This document shows, in pieces, positions 44,800 to 55,890 of a DNA stretch of 64,000 nt. Position 1 is the stretch's first letter, and each line of letters opens with the position of its first letter. Both the position numbers and the translations under genes were made by a program. The stretch is from Adiantum capillus-veneris (Eukaryota > Streptophyta > Polypodiopsida > Polypodiales > Pteridaceae): positions 49,047,928 through 49,111,927 of the forward strand of contig CM043959.1 in NCBI GenBank assembly GCA_014529385.2, given 5' to 3'. Under the pieces are notes generated by a model. The model did no database searches. It saw only the letters and a list, made by a program, of their open reading frames with translations, and was not told where the DNA came from.

Positions 44800-45135
44800 T
44801 TTTGTAACAATTTTACAGAATGAGACTTTTTTGGCCTCCCTCATGCAATAAAGTTAAGTCACTCACCCACTTTCCTTTATTCACTAACCACATGGCCTTC
44901 ACTTCCCAACTTGCCTTGCATGAACTAAGAGGCTTTTCACATGAAACCCATCTTTTAAAGCATTGAATCCTTGCACTTAGCCCACATAACCACATAAGTT
45001 GGACACATCATGAACTCGTTTTCCTGCACTAGGTCTCCACACTTGCTCTGACATTCTGACACAAAGCTATAAGCACCCTTCACATTGCTTTCCATGCATT
45101 CTAGCATCAAAACTCTTTGGCTGCACCAACAATGC
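44800..45135 (-). repeat. Probable 3' LTR of TR-GAG-like element B
   Basis: Its upper end (TTCCATGCATTCTAGCATC...TTTGGCTGCACCAAC) matches the LTR ends of element A and a piece at 47415-47450. It lies directly beyond the family palindrome and PPT-like AAGAGGGTGGG (minus). The lower boundary is not fixed. Confidence 0.4.
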
Positions 45136-45145
45136 CCACCCTCTT

Positions 45146-45165
45146 GTTGAGCATTCATGCTCAAC
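45146..45165. other. 20-bp palindrome next to the PPT of element B
   Basis: GTTGAGCATTCATGCTCAAC, with 9-base arms, at the same place as 7893-7912 of element A. The A-to-G change in one arm is matched by T-to-C in the other. Confidence 0.6.
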
Positions 45166-45352
45166 CACACACATGTTTATTGAAGCGTCTTATGTCCAAC
45201 CTACAAAATCCCTATTGAAAAAGCCAAAAGATAGCAATTATTTGTACAAAGTCTTATTCAAAGCACCAAAACATTGCAATTAGGTGGTTTTCCCACCCCC
45301 TTGCATCACTTGCTTCAATCCACCTAGATAAAAAACGAACACCTCTATCTCC

Positions 45353-45550
45353 CTTAGACAAGAGAGGCCTCCTCCTGGATCAAATTGTGATAGCTTGAAT
45401 TGTAGCTATTTATCCGTAACACTCTCATGTACTGTCCCTTTCAAGTATCAACTTAGACAAGAGAGGCCTCCTCCCGGATCAAATTGTGATAGCTTGAATT
45501 GTAGCTATTTATCCGTAACACTCTCATGTACTGTCCCTTTCAAGTATCAA
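45353..45550. repeat. Tandem duplication of a 99-bp unit
   Basis: CTTAGACAAGAGAGGCCTCC starts at 45353 and 45452. The copies differ at about one base (CTGG / CCGG), so the duplication is recent. It lies in the non-coding part of element B. Confidence 0.9.
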
Positions 45551-45865
45551 CTTGCATTCTCTAACTAGCTTCAATCATAGCATCGACTTGCACACCAATC
45601 TCTTGAATACACACACCTAATGTTTCCTTCCAACCGAATACTGGGACATATTTTGCTATCTTTGCATGCATATCCATCATGTCTGGCAATCGCTTGCTAG
45701 CATAATACTGCATTTGATAAGAGACAAGCCCTCACATTTCATGTATCCTAGCTAAACCCTTTTCAATACCTATGACTCCACATCCACATCTAGCATTGGG
45801 TCATCAAAACCACAATCAGCTTCCTTATTAAGAGCTACATGACCAAAAGAGTCTACACATGGCTT

Positions 45866-47037
45866 CTAATCATCAATATAAGTTTTTGACACGTGTTGTG
45901 GCTTGGACGTACACCACCAAATTGTAAAAAGAACCTTGCATGGCACGAGGCTTGCCACAAAACCTACCATAATATCTCCAAGAGCATAGCTGAAAGTATC
46001 CCCAATTGATAAATTAAGCTGCTCATTCACAACAAGATCTTTACCTGCATCCATAACTTCATGAGAGAATTCCAATGATACATGTACTTGCTCATGTTCT
46101 AGATCCAACATAACTTCTTGTATACCCTTTGGCATCTTGAGCATATCTGCTACGTCTTTATCAACATACATAAGATCATATTCCTCATACCTCAAATAGG
46201 AAGAGTCTGTCTCCAAATAGTATCCATACTCAAAGAGCTATTGTAGCTTGACTTGTTCTTCTTTGTTGTTTCTAGATCTAGAATCTCATCCATCTCTATA
46301 GCTACAACCCTGTCTACAAACCTCACCTTTTGATTACGAGCACAAGCCAAAAAAACCTACCTGAAATTAACAACACATCCTTCGTCTTTTTTGCAGCCAC
46401 TTCAATATCTTCAATAGTTGGAATCTCTCTAGCCGGTAGCATAGGCATAGGTATAACCCTATCTTTTTGCAATCAAATAAATCTTGACTCCTCTTGCATA
46501 GGTAAGCTCTCTTTCACCGGCTTTGTCTTTCCTTCTACCATTATCGGTGTCATAGGCATCATCGCATATGACAACCCCTACTTTGTTTTAATGCTTCTTC
46601 AAAATCTTCTTTGTCCAACCTCTTGGAAAAATCACTACTTCCACATATGTCACAGGTCCATCTACTTCAACTTTGTCATGAACATCCTCATGCAGGTAAT
46701 CCAAAAATGTACTTAGCCTCAAAAAAATTTCCTTTCTTTCACCAGTTACCTTGATAAGTTATTTCCAAAGGGCTTTGAATTCCCTCTCAAATTCTCAAAA
46801 ATCATCGTTTAAGCTTTTCTTTAGAATACCCTGCTTCTACTTTACTAAAATCATCTTCATATTCACCACAAATTTGCGCCAAAAAGTCGCTTTCATTATT
46901 TCCCAATTCCCCTTCTCTTCATCACGCAAACCATTGTACCATATCTTTGCTTTACCACGAACCAAGAGCGGAAAAAATTGAATCGTACCTTCTTCTCTGA
47001 ACAATCCATTGGCTCGGGACCCAATGGTCAACAACAA
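45866..47037 (-). pseudogene. gag-like frame of TR-GAG-like element B
   Basis: Same gene type as 8602-9978, more decayed. The gag core is at 46837-47037 (LLVRGKAKIWYNGL, NWEIMKATFWRKF). A second conserved box in the 46600-46700 area reads FLDYLHEDVHDKVEVDG, matching element A's FLECLHPKIKVKVEYD, a match that runs beyond the gag core. The last 116 codons are open (45866-46216): acidic, MYVDKDVADMLKMPKGIQEV, then a hydrophobic run (YALGDIMVGFVASLVPCKVL), as in element A. Frames between are broken by stops and shifts. No RT, protease or integrase is near. Confidence 0.6.
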
Positions 47038-47450
47038 TCACATCTCAAAAAGAGAAGAAAACAAGACTAAAATGTCAATATTAGGAAGCAAGGGCATGGA
47101 GGCACGTCAGGTTGTCAATCTCTCTTCTGAACACACTCCATTGTGATGATCAATGTGCATTCTATTCACGCGTCCACATGCAAATCCACTAGCAAAACAA
47201 CTCCAAATGACCCCAAACTTAATAGGCCTCATCCTTACACTATCTAGAACATGTATAGGCCATCGGACGACTTACAATCAAAGCACAAAAAAATGTTTTG
47301 TTTCCAGTAGACTAATTGCAGGTCACCAACTCAAACATTGAACATGCCTACTAGGTCAGTCTCCTAAGTGTTTGGAACTTTGTATAATCAAAGAAATCTC
47401 AATACAACACTCAGGCTTTCCACACATTCTAGCATCGACACTCTTAGATT
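47038..47450 (-). repeat. Probable leader and 5' LTR remnant of element B
   Basis: CTTTCCACACATTCTAGCATCGACACTCTTAG (47413-47445) matches the LTR end at 45085-45115. The LTR seems shortened. No gene is seen. Confidence 0.35.
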
Positions 47451-47799
47451 AAGGATTCAAGGCTACTTTTCATAAAAATGCATCAAAAAGCAAGAAAAGG
47501 CTTTTTTGTTTCCAAAACTAAACCATACATTTGTTTGACCTACTAGAACATGAAAAAAACCTTGCTTTTCATTTTAAAACTTTCCAACATTGCCCAACAA
47601 GAATTTAGACCAAAAATTAAAGTAACGTATGTCAGAGAATCTAATATTGTTGTCGTGAGGGCGCCTAGCATGTACATCTCATCTAACCTTTCATTTTATT
47701 GTGGGCCTGGCAAGGCTAGGTAATTCAGCGAGTTGCACTATCTCTTTTGTAGTGCCTCATGCTGACTTCAAGTTCTGACTCTTGAGATTGAGCAGAAGG

Positions 47800-48580
47800 T
47801 AACATCTTGCTCAAGTGAAGTTGGTGCCCACATCATGTGAATGCGCCACTCTAGATGTTTTTCTAGCCATGTCTTCTTCCATTTTGGTTGTTGCTTACTA
47901 GATTGAGCTTTAGATATTTCCTACTCAATGGCAGATTTCCTGCAAAGAAATTCATACCGGATCAGTGGGAGTGGGAAAGATTGGGTATACTAGTCTTCGT
48001 TGATTTTAGTAGGTCTAAGTAGCTCGAGATCCACTGCATGTAAAATCCTGATCTCCCATTCCATTGCCTTTTTCCATTGCTCTTCTTCTGCTTCAATCCA
48101 TTCTTTCATTTTGTTAATGGCTATATCTCTATCAACCTGTGTGTATTTTTAGCAAGAATTTTTGGAATTTTGGACTCACTTGTACCCCCTACTCTTATCT
48201 CTAGTATAGTACTTGTGTCCGGGGTTTCTTGGGTAGTGTCTATCGCGGCTTTTTGTTTCTATGTTGTGACCATCTTGTGATGTTGTGTGGGTTACTTCAA
48301 AGGTGGCTTTGTTTCTTCCTATTGTGGTTTTTCTTATTGTCCTTTGGATTTTTTCTGTGTATCCCCATTGTCACATGGTCATCATCTCCATGATCATCTG
48401 TTTGAGTAAACTCTGGCTGCGAGCTTTGTTTGAAGTGCGGCCACCAAAGCTCGCAAGTCTTCATTTTCTTTCTTGAGAAATGCATTGTCTTTTTGGATTT
48501 TTTGAATTGCAACAAATGTTTATAGGATCTATGAGGTCTAAAGCCAAAGGCAACACAAAGAAGTGGAGCCACAAAAAGAG
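47800..48580 (-). pseudogene. Decayed helical protein (unrecognised), minus strand
   Basis: I do not know this family. Read on the minus strand with a few stops and shifts: IQKIQKDNAFLKKENEDLRA (leucine-zipper-like coiled coil, about 48420-48500), ESKIPKILAKNTHRLIE, MKEWIEAEEEQWKKAMEWEI, ILHAVDLELLRPTKINED, FPLPLIRYEFLCRKSAIE and KWKKTWLEKHLEWRIHMMW. The run of protein-like pieces across 700 bases is more than chance would give. Its start faces the plus-strand frame at 48640, so the two are divergent. Confidence 0.4.
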
Positions 48581-48639
48581 GTTGGAGCAAATTCCAAAAT
48601 TCACTATTCTTAAAGACTCCCTTTGCAAAGCATCAACAT

Positions 48640-50510
48640 GCTTCAAGAAGTAGAGATTAGAATTAGAGGGTGCTACAGTCTATGAAGCACTCTATGGGGA
48701 TTCAAAAAGAAACATGGTCATGCTACCGATGATACCCAGAGAGGCTTATAATATTGCTAGAAAGCTGCCCATTGAAGATGCTCTGGAAAATTACTTCCAG
48801 CTGCCACCATGCAAGCAGCAGTCAACATTCAGAGGGCTCGTGAGCTCTACACAAGCACCACAGAGGATGGAACAACGGAAATTTTAACACTCGAGAATGA
48901 TAAAATTCAAGTGCAGATCACCTCTAAATTGATCTCCGAAGCGCTACAATTGTGTGCTACTATGAAAGTCAAAAAAGACTTAGAAATGGAAGTCTTTGCA
49001 AAGAAAGGTGCAGTGGCTACATTATCAGACATGACATGCCAAGAAATGGAACTACCCACTTGAATGTTCATGCTATTTTTCCACAATGATGACAAGAGAC
49101 CAGGGCGTTACACAATGCCGAATCACAACGTAGCTACAACATACACCTAGGCCTATCAGCAGAATGCACTAGTAACTATAAACCACACCCATAACATTCT
49201 TGAGTTTCTAACTAAAAACAAGAAGCACACAAAGTTGACCTACCTAGCAGTGCCAAAAATGGTAAATAGAATTCCATACCAGGCAATTGGTGCAGCTCAG
49301 GATTTGTCAAAAGCTCCCTCTCAAAATGATTGGATTCGGTATGAAGAAGAAGGAACTGATGAATAAATGACCAAGTCTGGTTCCACACAGACTACTACTT
49401 GAACGAGGTCAAAGAGAAATTACAAAAATTTGAATTGAGTGAAGAACAACATGCAAACAGAATAGGCAAGATATTGATGACAATCAACTTACAAATGCAG
49501 GAAAGAAGAAAGACTCAGAAACAAGCTAGAGAAGAGAGATTAGCAGAGGAATTCGAAAATAAAAGAGTGGACAAAGGAGATTAAGCTAAAAAGTGGACTC
49601 CATGCAAGGTAAACACTAAAAATCCCATGGCCTTGCCCATCACTGTCGAGCGCAATTGGCAAAAATGTACGCTCAAATGGAGAAAGAAAATTTAGAATGG
49701 GATGCCCAGGAGAAATAATATGTCAAGAAAGCTAATGAGAGACCTAAATTTGATAGCTCTATGGAGAGGTCACTCTCTCACTCAAGTGGGAATTCCTACG
49801 GTGATGACGGACACGAAACAACACAAGGGGAAGAAGTCTCAGCCAAAGACATCCAAGGCTCAAGAGGAGCCCAGAGATCAAGAGAGTTGCCCAAAGCCTC
49901 AAAACCCTCCTATGATGCAAGAAGAAATTAGGCAACCAAACCCTATTCCCAGCACTTCAACCTAACAATGAAGCATGACTGATCCCTATTATCATGCTTT
50001 ACAGAAAAGCTTATGTTGAGTTGTACACACTACAGAAAGAACGTGAAGAAGTCATGGTGGAGGCTCAAGCAGCAAGACAAGAAGGGAAAAATTCCAAGAG
50101 CCAATTTCTATCATAGCAATAGAAGCTCCTAGATGCTTATGAAGAATTAGTTGCAGCTTAGAGGTCTATAAACACGCACAAAAGTGTAATAGCTGACCTG
50201 GAAGCAGTCTTCAAGGATGTAGTGGAATAGGAATACACTTGGAAACAAGCTAGCTATAGCGTAAGTACAATTGAAAGGATAGGGGAAGAACTAATCACTC
50301 AGAAATGCATAGTCAAAAAATTCAAGGCCAACCCTCAACTAACTCAACTTACAGACACAGATGCTACGACGTCCGATGCCAGTGCTAGAATCACAGGATT
50401 GGAAAGAGCTATACAAGTGCAAGAACACATAGAACAAGACACCATGAAGTCAAAGCCACAATTGGTGTTTTCCTATTTCCAAGCATCTGTTGGGCTTGTC
50501 AGTTGTTAAC
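48640..50510 (+). pseudogene. Decayed long reading frame (unrecognised, coiled-coil C-terminal part)
   Basis: About 600 codons when stops and shifts are ignored. In order: VYEALYGDSKRNMVMLPMIP, REAYNIARKLPIEDALENYF, AAVNIQRARELYTSTTEDGT, SEALQLCATMKVKKDLEMEV, RYTMPNHNVATTY, LTYLAVPKMVNRIPYQAIGA and VKEKLQKFELSEEQHANRI. A charged, Glu/Lys/Gln-rich tail follows (MQERRKTQKQAREERLAEEF, LQKEREEVMVEAQAARQEG, ITGLERAIQVQEHIEQD). The order globular then coiled coil could fit an element-encoded structural protein or a host gene; no zinc knuckle or RT is seen. Longest open pieces: 48809-49063, 49399-49584, 49702-49965. Confidence 0.4.
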
Positions 50511-50644
50511 CTTATTTAGAGCACTCATATGAACTATGCAAAACTTAAACAACTTGAAAAATGTTTGTTCCATGTAAAATCAAGAAAAAAATTCATTTTT
50601 TCTAAGATCTGTGATCATGCTAGCTTTTTTTTTTTTGTACCCCC

Positions 50645-50851
50645 ATAGGCTTGATGTATACTAGAAATTGAGGCTTTGGTTCAAATTTGATGAAATTTGG
50701 GTAGGGAGATTTGCACTTTAATTTTGGGTAGGAAGATTTCATCAAATTTGGACCAAAGCGCAAATTAAAGTGCAAATTTGATGAAATTTGGGTAGGGAGA
50801 TTTCATCAAATTTGAATCAAAGCCTCAATTTCTAGTATACATCAAGCCTAT
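50645..50851. mobile_element. Foldback element, 207 bp with 52-bp inverted repeats
   Basis: Left arm 50645-50696 and right arm 50800-50851 start ATAGGCTTGATGTATACTAG and match with one mismatch. The interior also folds (TTTGCACTTTAATTT facing AAATTAAAGTGCAAA), so nearly the whole unit is one hairpin. A partial copy of the interior lies at 50997-51040. It could be a foldback MITE or a source of small RNA. No coding sequence. Confidence 0.8.
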
Positions 50852-51960
50852 AAGTAGGAACCCAACAACAAATCTGACCTCATGCACATGTTGGCACAAG
50901 TCCCTAAATCACTTCTATGTGGTCAAAAGTAAAAAAAGGTCACACCTATGTTGCACAAGACCCGATAAGCGTGAAACGGATGTTAGAAACATTAGTTCAA
51001 AGCCTCAATTTTCATCAAATTTGCACTTTAATTTTGACTACCCACACAAACTTAGAGCTAGCTTATGATTTTGACACCGTGAAAAATTTATCATGTGGAA
51101 AGTATAAACTTTCTTTTTATGGGGAATCTTCGTGGAGATTGTTTTTTCAATAGGATGAACATGGTTGATACCTTCATGATTCACTTTACCCAAAGACATA
51201 GAGGGAAGAGAAAAAATGCAATTATTTTCCTACTTCACATGAAAACAAACTTTTTTCAAGCATGCAGAAATTCCAACCTGTTCATACGTTCCTTTGAAGC
51301 ATTTGTAAGGTGTCACTTCATCAGTTAGGTATCCACATTTTGTATGGGACCATTTTGCCCTCTAAAGGAAACTTTGACTCAAAATTTAATCACCGGTTAT
51401 TGTCTAGCACAATGTACCATTTTTGACTTGGTGACTTGGTGAGAGTGGTCCTTAGAAGCCTTGTATGCAGGCTTCATCTTTTCTTTCTAATCCACCCAAT
51501 TCCAACATCCTTTGATTGTTTTATGTCAAAACGACATTTTCCTGAGCTGTAGAGGTTTTTTGTTGCTAAAACCTACTTAGGCAATGCCATTACCGATTCT
51601 CCTTCACATAAGTGTGTAGTCTTAGTGTTCTGTAGTTGGTGCTTATCCGACAACAAGAGAAAAATGCAATTTTCTAATGCAAGGCTTTTTCTCAGGTGCC
51701 AAAATGAATTCTGAGGCTATGGGCATGTTAGTAGCCTACGGGAAAACTGTCCATGAAATTTGACCTGATTGGGTGCTTCTTTCTGGTGTAAGCAATGCTT
51801 TGGCATTGTGGTAGGTCTAGGTTTCACCGAGCCTTCTACCTACCACTTTGGGCATGCACAAGTATCAAACCACAGTGTACTGAGTAGGGAACATACCTCC
51901 CATGTCTAACGTCAAAGCTCAAAGCATATAGGACGTACAAGAAGATCGCTCCAAAATAGC
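50852..51960. other. Intergenic stretch, no gene recognised
   Basis: Two short plus frames (50917-51328) without motifs. A fragment of the foldback interior lies near the start. Confidence 0.45.
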
Positions 51961-51963
51961 TCT

Positions 51964-51980
51964 ATGTGTGTGTGTGTGTA

Positions 51981-52017
<37 letters not shown>

Positions 52018-52018
52018 A
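51964..52018. repeat. (TG)n-(AG)n microsatellite
   Basis: TG repeats turn directly into AG repeats, as at 16900 and 26343. Confidence 0.95.
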
Positions 52019-52449
52019 GAAATGAGGCTCTAAAAGAAGGTTAGTCTATACATACCATGAGCTCCCGAGTCACTTTTTGATGAGATTTCACAGTTAGTTA
52101 TGACACATGTGTGAGATGACCACCAAGTCAAAAAACTTTGAAAACAAACACTCTATGACCAAGATCCATCCATTTTGTCAAATCAAGCCTTTTCAGCTTA
52201 AAAGCGATTTCCGTAACTTATCTGAATTTGATCATAACTTGATCGTTCTTGCCCCAAATTGACTTCTAAAAGTCCTTGTCTCCTCCTAAAATCTTTGTAG
52301 CTGTATCTTGTGTTTTTGTATTTTTTTCCTTTTTTGGCATTTACTGCTTAAAAAATCAATAAAAAACAAAAAAATAGAAAAATAGAAAAATTGACTAAGA
52401 AATTCTAAAAATTGGATAGATAAGTAGAAAAAACCAACTTCCAAATAAA

Positions 52450-53770
52450 AGTTTTTATTTGTAGGTTTTTTACTTCATGTAGTATCCACAATGTCCCATA
52501 AATGATTGAGCCTCTCTCACTATCTTTGGGTGTGGTATGTCCACAATCACCTCAATTTTATCCATATCTGTGGATATTATGTTTGTGTGGTTACGATACG
52601 TCCGAGGCAAATCCAATAGGTGAGATATTTTTGAACACTTTTTTAAAAAAGGAGCTCTATATGGTCTTCGTGCAACATTGAATGCACAACAAATAGTCCA
52701 TATATATTTTAAAAAATATACGCAAGTATTCTCTGAAAGCATGAGACATAAGAGTCTGGAAGGTGGCAAGTGCATTCGTCAATTCAAAAGGCATTACACA
52801 ATATGCAAAAATCCCCCACTTTGTAGCAACGGCTATTTTGTGATGATCTTTTAGTTTAGTAGCCAATTGGTTATAACTCAAAAATCCATCCAAGAAGCTA
52901 TATGCTTGCTTTCCTGCTACTCTCTCTAGGATAGGATTAATCATAGGAAGAGGATAATTGTCGTGGATAGCAACTGCGATCACTTTTTTGAGATTTATTC
53001 ACACTCTCAACTTACCATTCTTCTTAGGTACCACCATAACTAGGGATACCCAATCTGTGTGCTTGATTTCATAAATGAACTTAGCTTTCTTCAGCTTCTT
53101 AATCTTTTCCTTGATTTTCTTAGGGAAGGTTTCATTGTAAGTATATGGGTGTTGCTCTCGGGGGTTCACTATGTGTAAAACTGCCATATCACGTGCGTTC
53201 AAGGCATGTTTGTAAAACCCCTTATCCGTGAATTCTTTTAGGAATATAATGCACCATTTTCTTTTAAAATTTGTAATTTTTTTTCAAATTTGAAAAAATA
53301 GTATCCTTATGTATATATCTTTTTGTAAGTTTCAAGAACTTTAAATACCCTTCTGTTGAACTCACGTGGTAGGTTACATTTTTCTTAGGTGACCTCTCTG
53401 AGGTGTTGCTTGCTTGGCTTAGTATTAGGCTTTAAAGGAATTGTGTGGTGAGACAAATGATAGGATCAATGAGTCCCTATAAGACCAAATGAACAAATCC
53501 TTATACTCTTTGAGCATCTTAATCAATAACTCCTCTTCATCAGGAGATAGATCCAAAGCAATATAAGTAGGCTTGGACTCTTCTCTTCTCTCCACTAGGT
53601 CTATCTTTTTAGCATCCTCAGGTCTATCGTAAGTTCCCGGTTCAGGCTTCTCTCTAATCGGTTGCTCAACAATGATCTTGAAATTCTTGAATAGTGTACT
53701 TTTTTGTAATGATGTGGTACACTCAATCCGTCCTATCCTAACTCTACTTTGTTTTTGTTTTCACTTTCCA
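52450..53770 (-). pseudogene. Ty3/gypsy pol fragment: protease-RT linker and RT
   Basis: Minus strand, with frame breaks. The linker before RT is at 53440-53735: FKIIVEQPIREKPEPGTYD, LDLSPDEEELLIKMLKEYKD, LFIWSYRD. A MITE-like insert follows (53186-53371). Then the RT: AKFIYEIKHTDWVSLVMVVP with KKNGKLRV, DNYPLPMINPILERVAGKQ, YSFLDGFLSYNQL, GIFAYCVMPFELTNALATFQ and the catalytic motif YMDY, where the second Asp of YMDD is replaced by Tyr. The tail has STDMDKIEVIVDIPHPKIV and AQSFMGHCGYY. No RNase H or integrase follows below 52450. It is a different family from the Tat elements. Confidence 0.85.
53186..53371. mobile_element. MITE-like element, copy 2 (186 bp), inside gypsy pol
   Basis: Ends ATATCACGTGCGTTCAA on the left and, read from the right, TACCACGTGAGTTCAA. 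The interior is AT-rich and unlike copy 1 (12026-12182). It splits the gypsy linker from the RT, so it arrived after the gypsy element. Confidence 0.5.
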
Positions 53771-54049
53771 TCTCCGTCATCCACACCTCTTTTGTTAGGT
53801 GGATACAATATACGAGCATCCACCTAGCCAGACACCACAGTTTTAATGAAGTTATACTCTATTATTTTTTCGAGCTAGTGTAGCTACACTGTGTGTTAAA
53901 CCTGATTCCAGAGTAGAAAATATATTCCCTGAGTTGTAATTTTGTCATGATATATGCAAAGGCCTATGTGAGCCAACCACTAGCCATTTAGAAATCCCTA
54001 GGTAAAAAAGTCAATAATTTTAGTGTGAAAAGATGCTTATCTTTTGGAG
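53771..54049. other. Intergenic stretch
   Basis: Continuation of the gypsy fragment into its protease or gag side is likely, but no motif could be read. Confidence 0.3.
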
Positions 54050-54350
54050 AACAAGAGCTTTGTTGTACGTACGCCGAAGCAGCCAAGCAACTCCAACTTG
54101 TAATCAACATATCTTGTGATTGGGTAATCCAATTTTGATTCTAAAACTTGCATTTTATTCCTCTTTCTTTGCTCTTTCATTCAAGTGTAAGCATTGCAAA
54201 TTTTGTTGTGGTTCATGACTACGCGTCTACGAGCCTAATCGTCAAATTTGAGTGCTTAAATTATTGTTTTTTTGATGTTTTGACAATAGGAGAGTGTTAT
54301 TAGACCTTAAGGAGACATGTTTGGGTATTTTTGTTTCCACGTCTATGACA
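54050..54350 (+). repeat. Dispersed repeat, inverted copy of 5850-6190
   Basis: See the entry at 5850-6190 for the shared blocks. It directly adjoins the palindrome array to the right. Confidence 0.5.
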
Positions 54351-54379
54351 GATCATGATGGTTTTGTACCTTTTCAGAA

Positions 54380-55890
54380 TGCAACCAAATTTTAGAATAC
54401 TCATCAAAAGCAATTTGAAAATTTTCAACAGATTTTGTGAAGGAACATGGATTGTGATCCATGTACCTAAGAGGCCTTTTTTGTAGAAAGGTTTTCAGTG
54501 ACACTTTGTATCAAAAGGACATTGCTTTGATAAAGTTTGTTAGCAAGAAAACTTCAAAAATCACATCAGAATTGGCTGACAGGACAAAAACCATAGAAAC
54601 AAGAGGTTTAGACACAAAATTGGACATATCTTGAGATTTTGTGATCCAAATCCAATTTGTTTTAGCATAGCTTCAAAATAGCAAGGACAACCAGTTGACC
54701 AAATTTCATGCCTGCCAAAACAGACTCAAGATTTTACTTTTGGAAGGAAAAAATTGTTCCAAATTCAAAAAAGTTTTGGGAGTGGGCTACAAACATCATA
54801 TCCTATCAGCTCACCAAATTTCAAGTCCAGAAGTAATGGAACATGGATCACGATCCATGTATCTCATCTAAGTTTTTGGACAGAATCTATACCAGCCTAT
54901 AGCAGAGACCATTGTGAATAAAACTTCCAAAAGAAGGGTTGACAAAAGAGTCAAAAAAACTAATCAAAAGGGCCAAAAACACTTCAAAGTTAAAAAAATG
55001 CTAAGATAGAGCTAGGGTTTCATCTTTGGTTCACCAAAAATTATCCAAATCAAAAAATATTTTGGGGATAACTTGGAAATACCTTCATCTATGAGTGGTT
55101 CAAATTTGGGGTCAAAAGCTCTCCAAACATGGATTGAGATCCATGTACCTTTCCCAAAATTTGAAACCAAAACCTAGCCATTGTGATCGACAAGTTATTT
55201 CTAGACTAACCCCAAAATTTCATCTCATTTGGACATCAAAACCAAAGTTAAAATCCCAGAATTATCCAAGTACTCTGAGAAAGTGCAAACATTGACTTGA
55301 TTTCCAATCCACAGGTCCAAACCCAAAAAGTGCAAACATTGACTTAATTTCCAATTGAGAGGTCCAAACCCAAAAAGATTGATGCCATAGCATCTAGTTA
55401 TCATGTTGATCCTAATTGTACCAAGAAAATTGAATTTGGCCGTAAAACATGGATCGCAATCCATGTACGTATGGTGACAGATTGACCTAAAACTTTCCCA
55501 AACTGTAGTGCATATATAACAAAACATATTCAAAGGTCCAATCTTGGAAAAAATTGAAAAAATTTAGGTCAAAAGACATCAAAATAGGTGACATATTAAA
55601 AACGATAGAATAGACCTAGGGTTTGGCATTTGACCTATCAAAATAATTCCAAATTCAAAAGGATTTGGGATATAGCTTGTAGACATAGAGTGTAACAAGC
55701 TATCTAGGGATCAAGTCCAAATGTGGTGGAACATGGATCACAATCCATGTACCCCAACCTCAAAATTTAGTGTAAATTGGTACAAAGCCTGTATATGACC
55801 TTGTCTAGCTATTGTCAAAAATTGGAGTCAAAATTTAATAGAAGAACATGGATCATGATCCATGTATCTCTTCATAATGGGGGTATCTGA
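54380..55890 (+). repeat. Array of diverged ~300-bp units, each with a 20-bp palindrome
   Basis: Six palindromes of form ACATGGAT-N4-ATCCATGT lie at 54445, 54841, 55127, 55447, 55731 and 55846 (each 20 bases). The eight bases of each arm are identical in all six; the four-base centre varies (TGTG, CACG, TGAG, CGCA, CACA, CATG). Between them, other words recur: CCAAATTCAAAA...TTTTGGG(A/G), TAGGGTTT and TCCAAA before the palindrome. A local 49-bp duplication (AAGTGCAAACATTGACTT) lies at 55279-55376. No gene is present. Confidence 0.8.

Noticed and set aside
48077-48476. Hydrophobic plus-strand frames resembling membrane proteins
   Set aside because: They are the complement of the Lys/Glu-rich minus-strand frame; the minus reading has protein-like order.
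54380-55890. CRISPR array because of the spaced palindromes
   Set aside because: The spacings are irregular (115-396 bases), the intervals are related to one another rather than unique, and the genome is eukaryotic with no cas genes.
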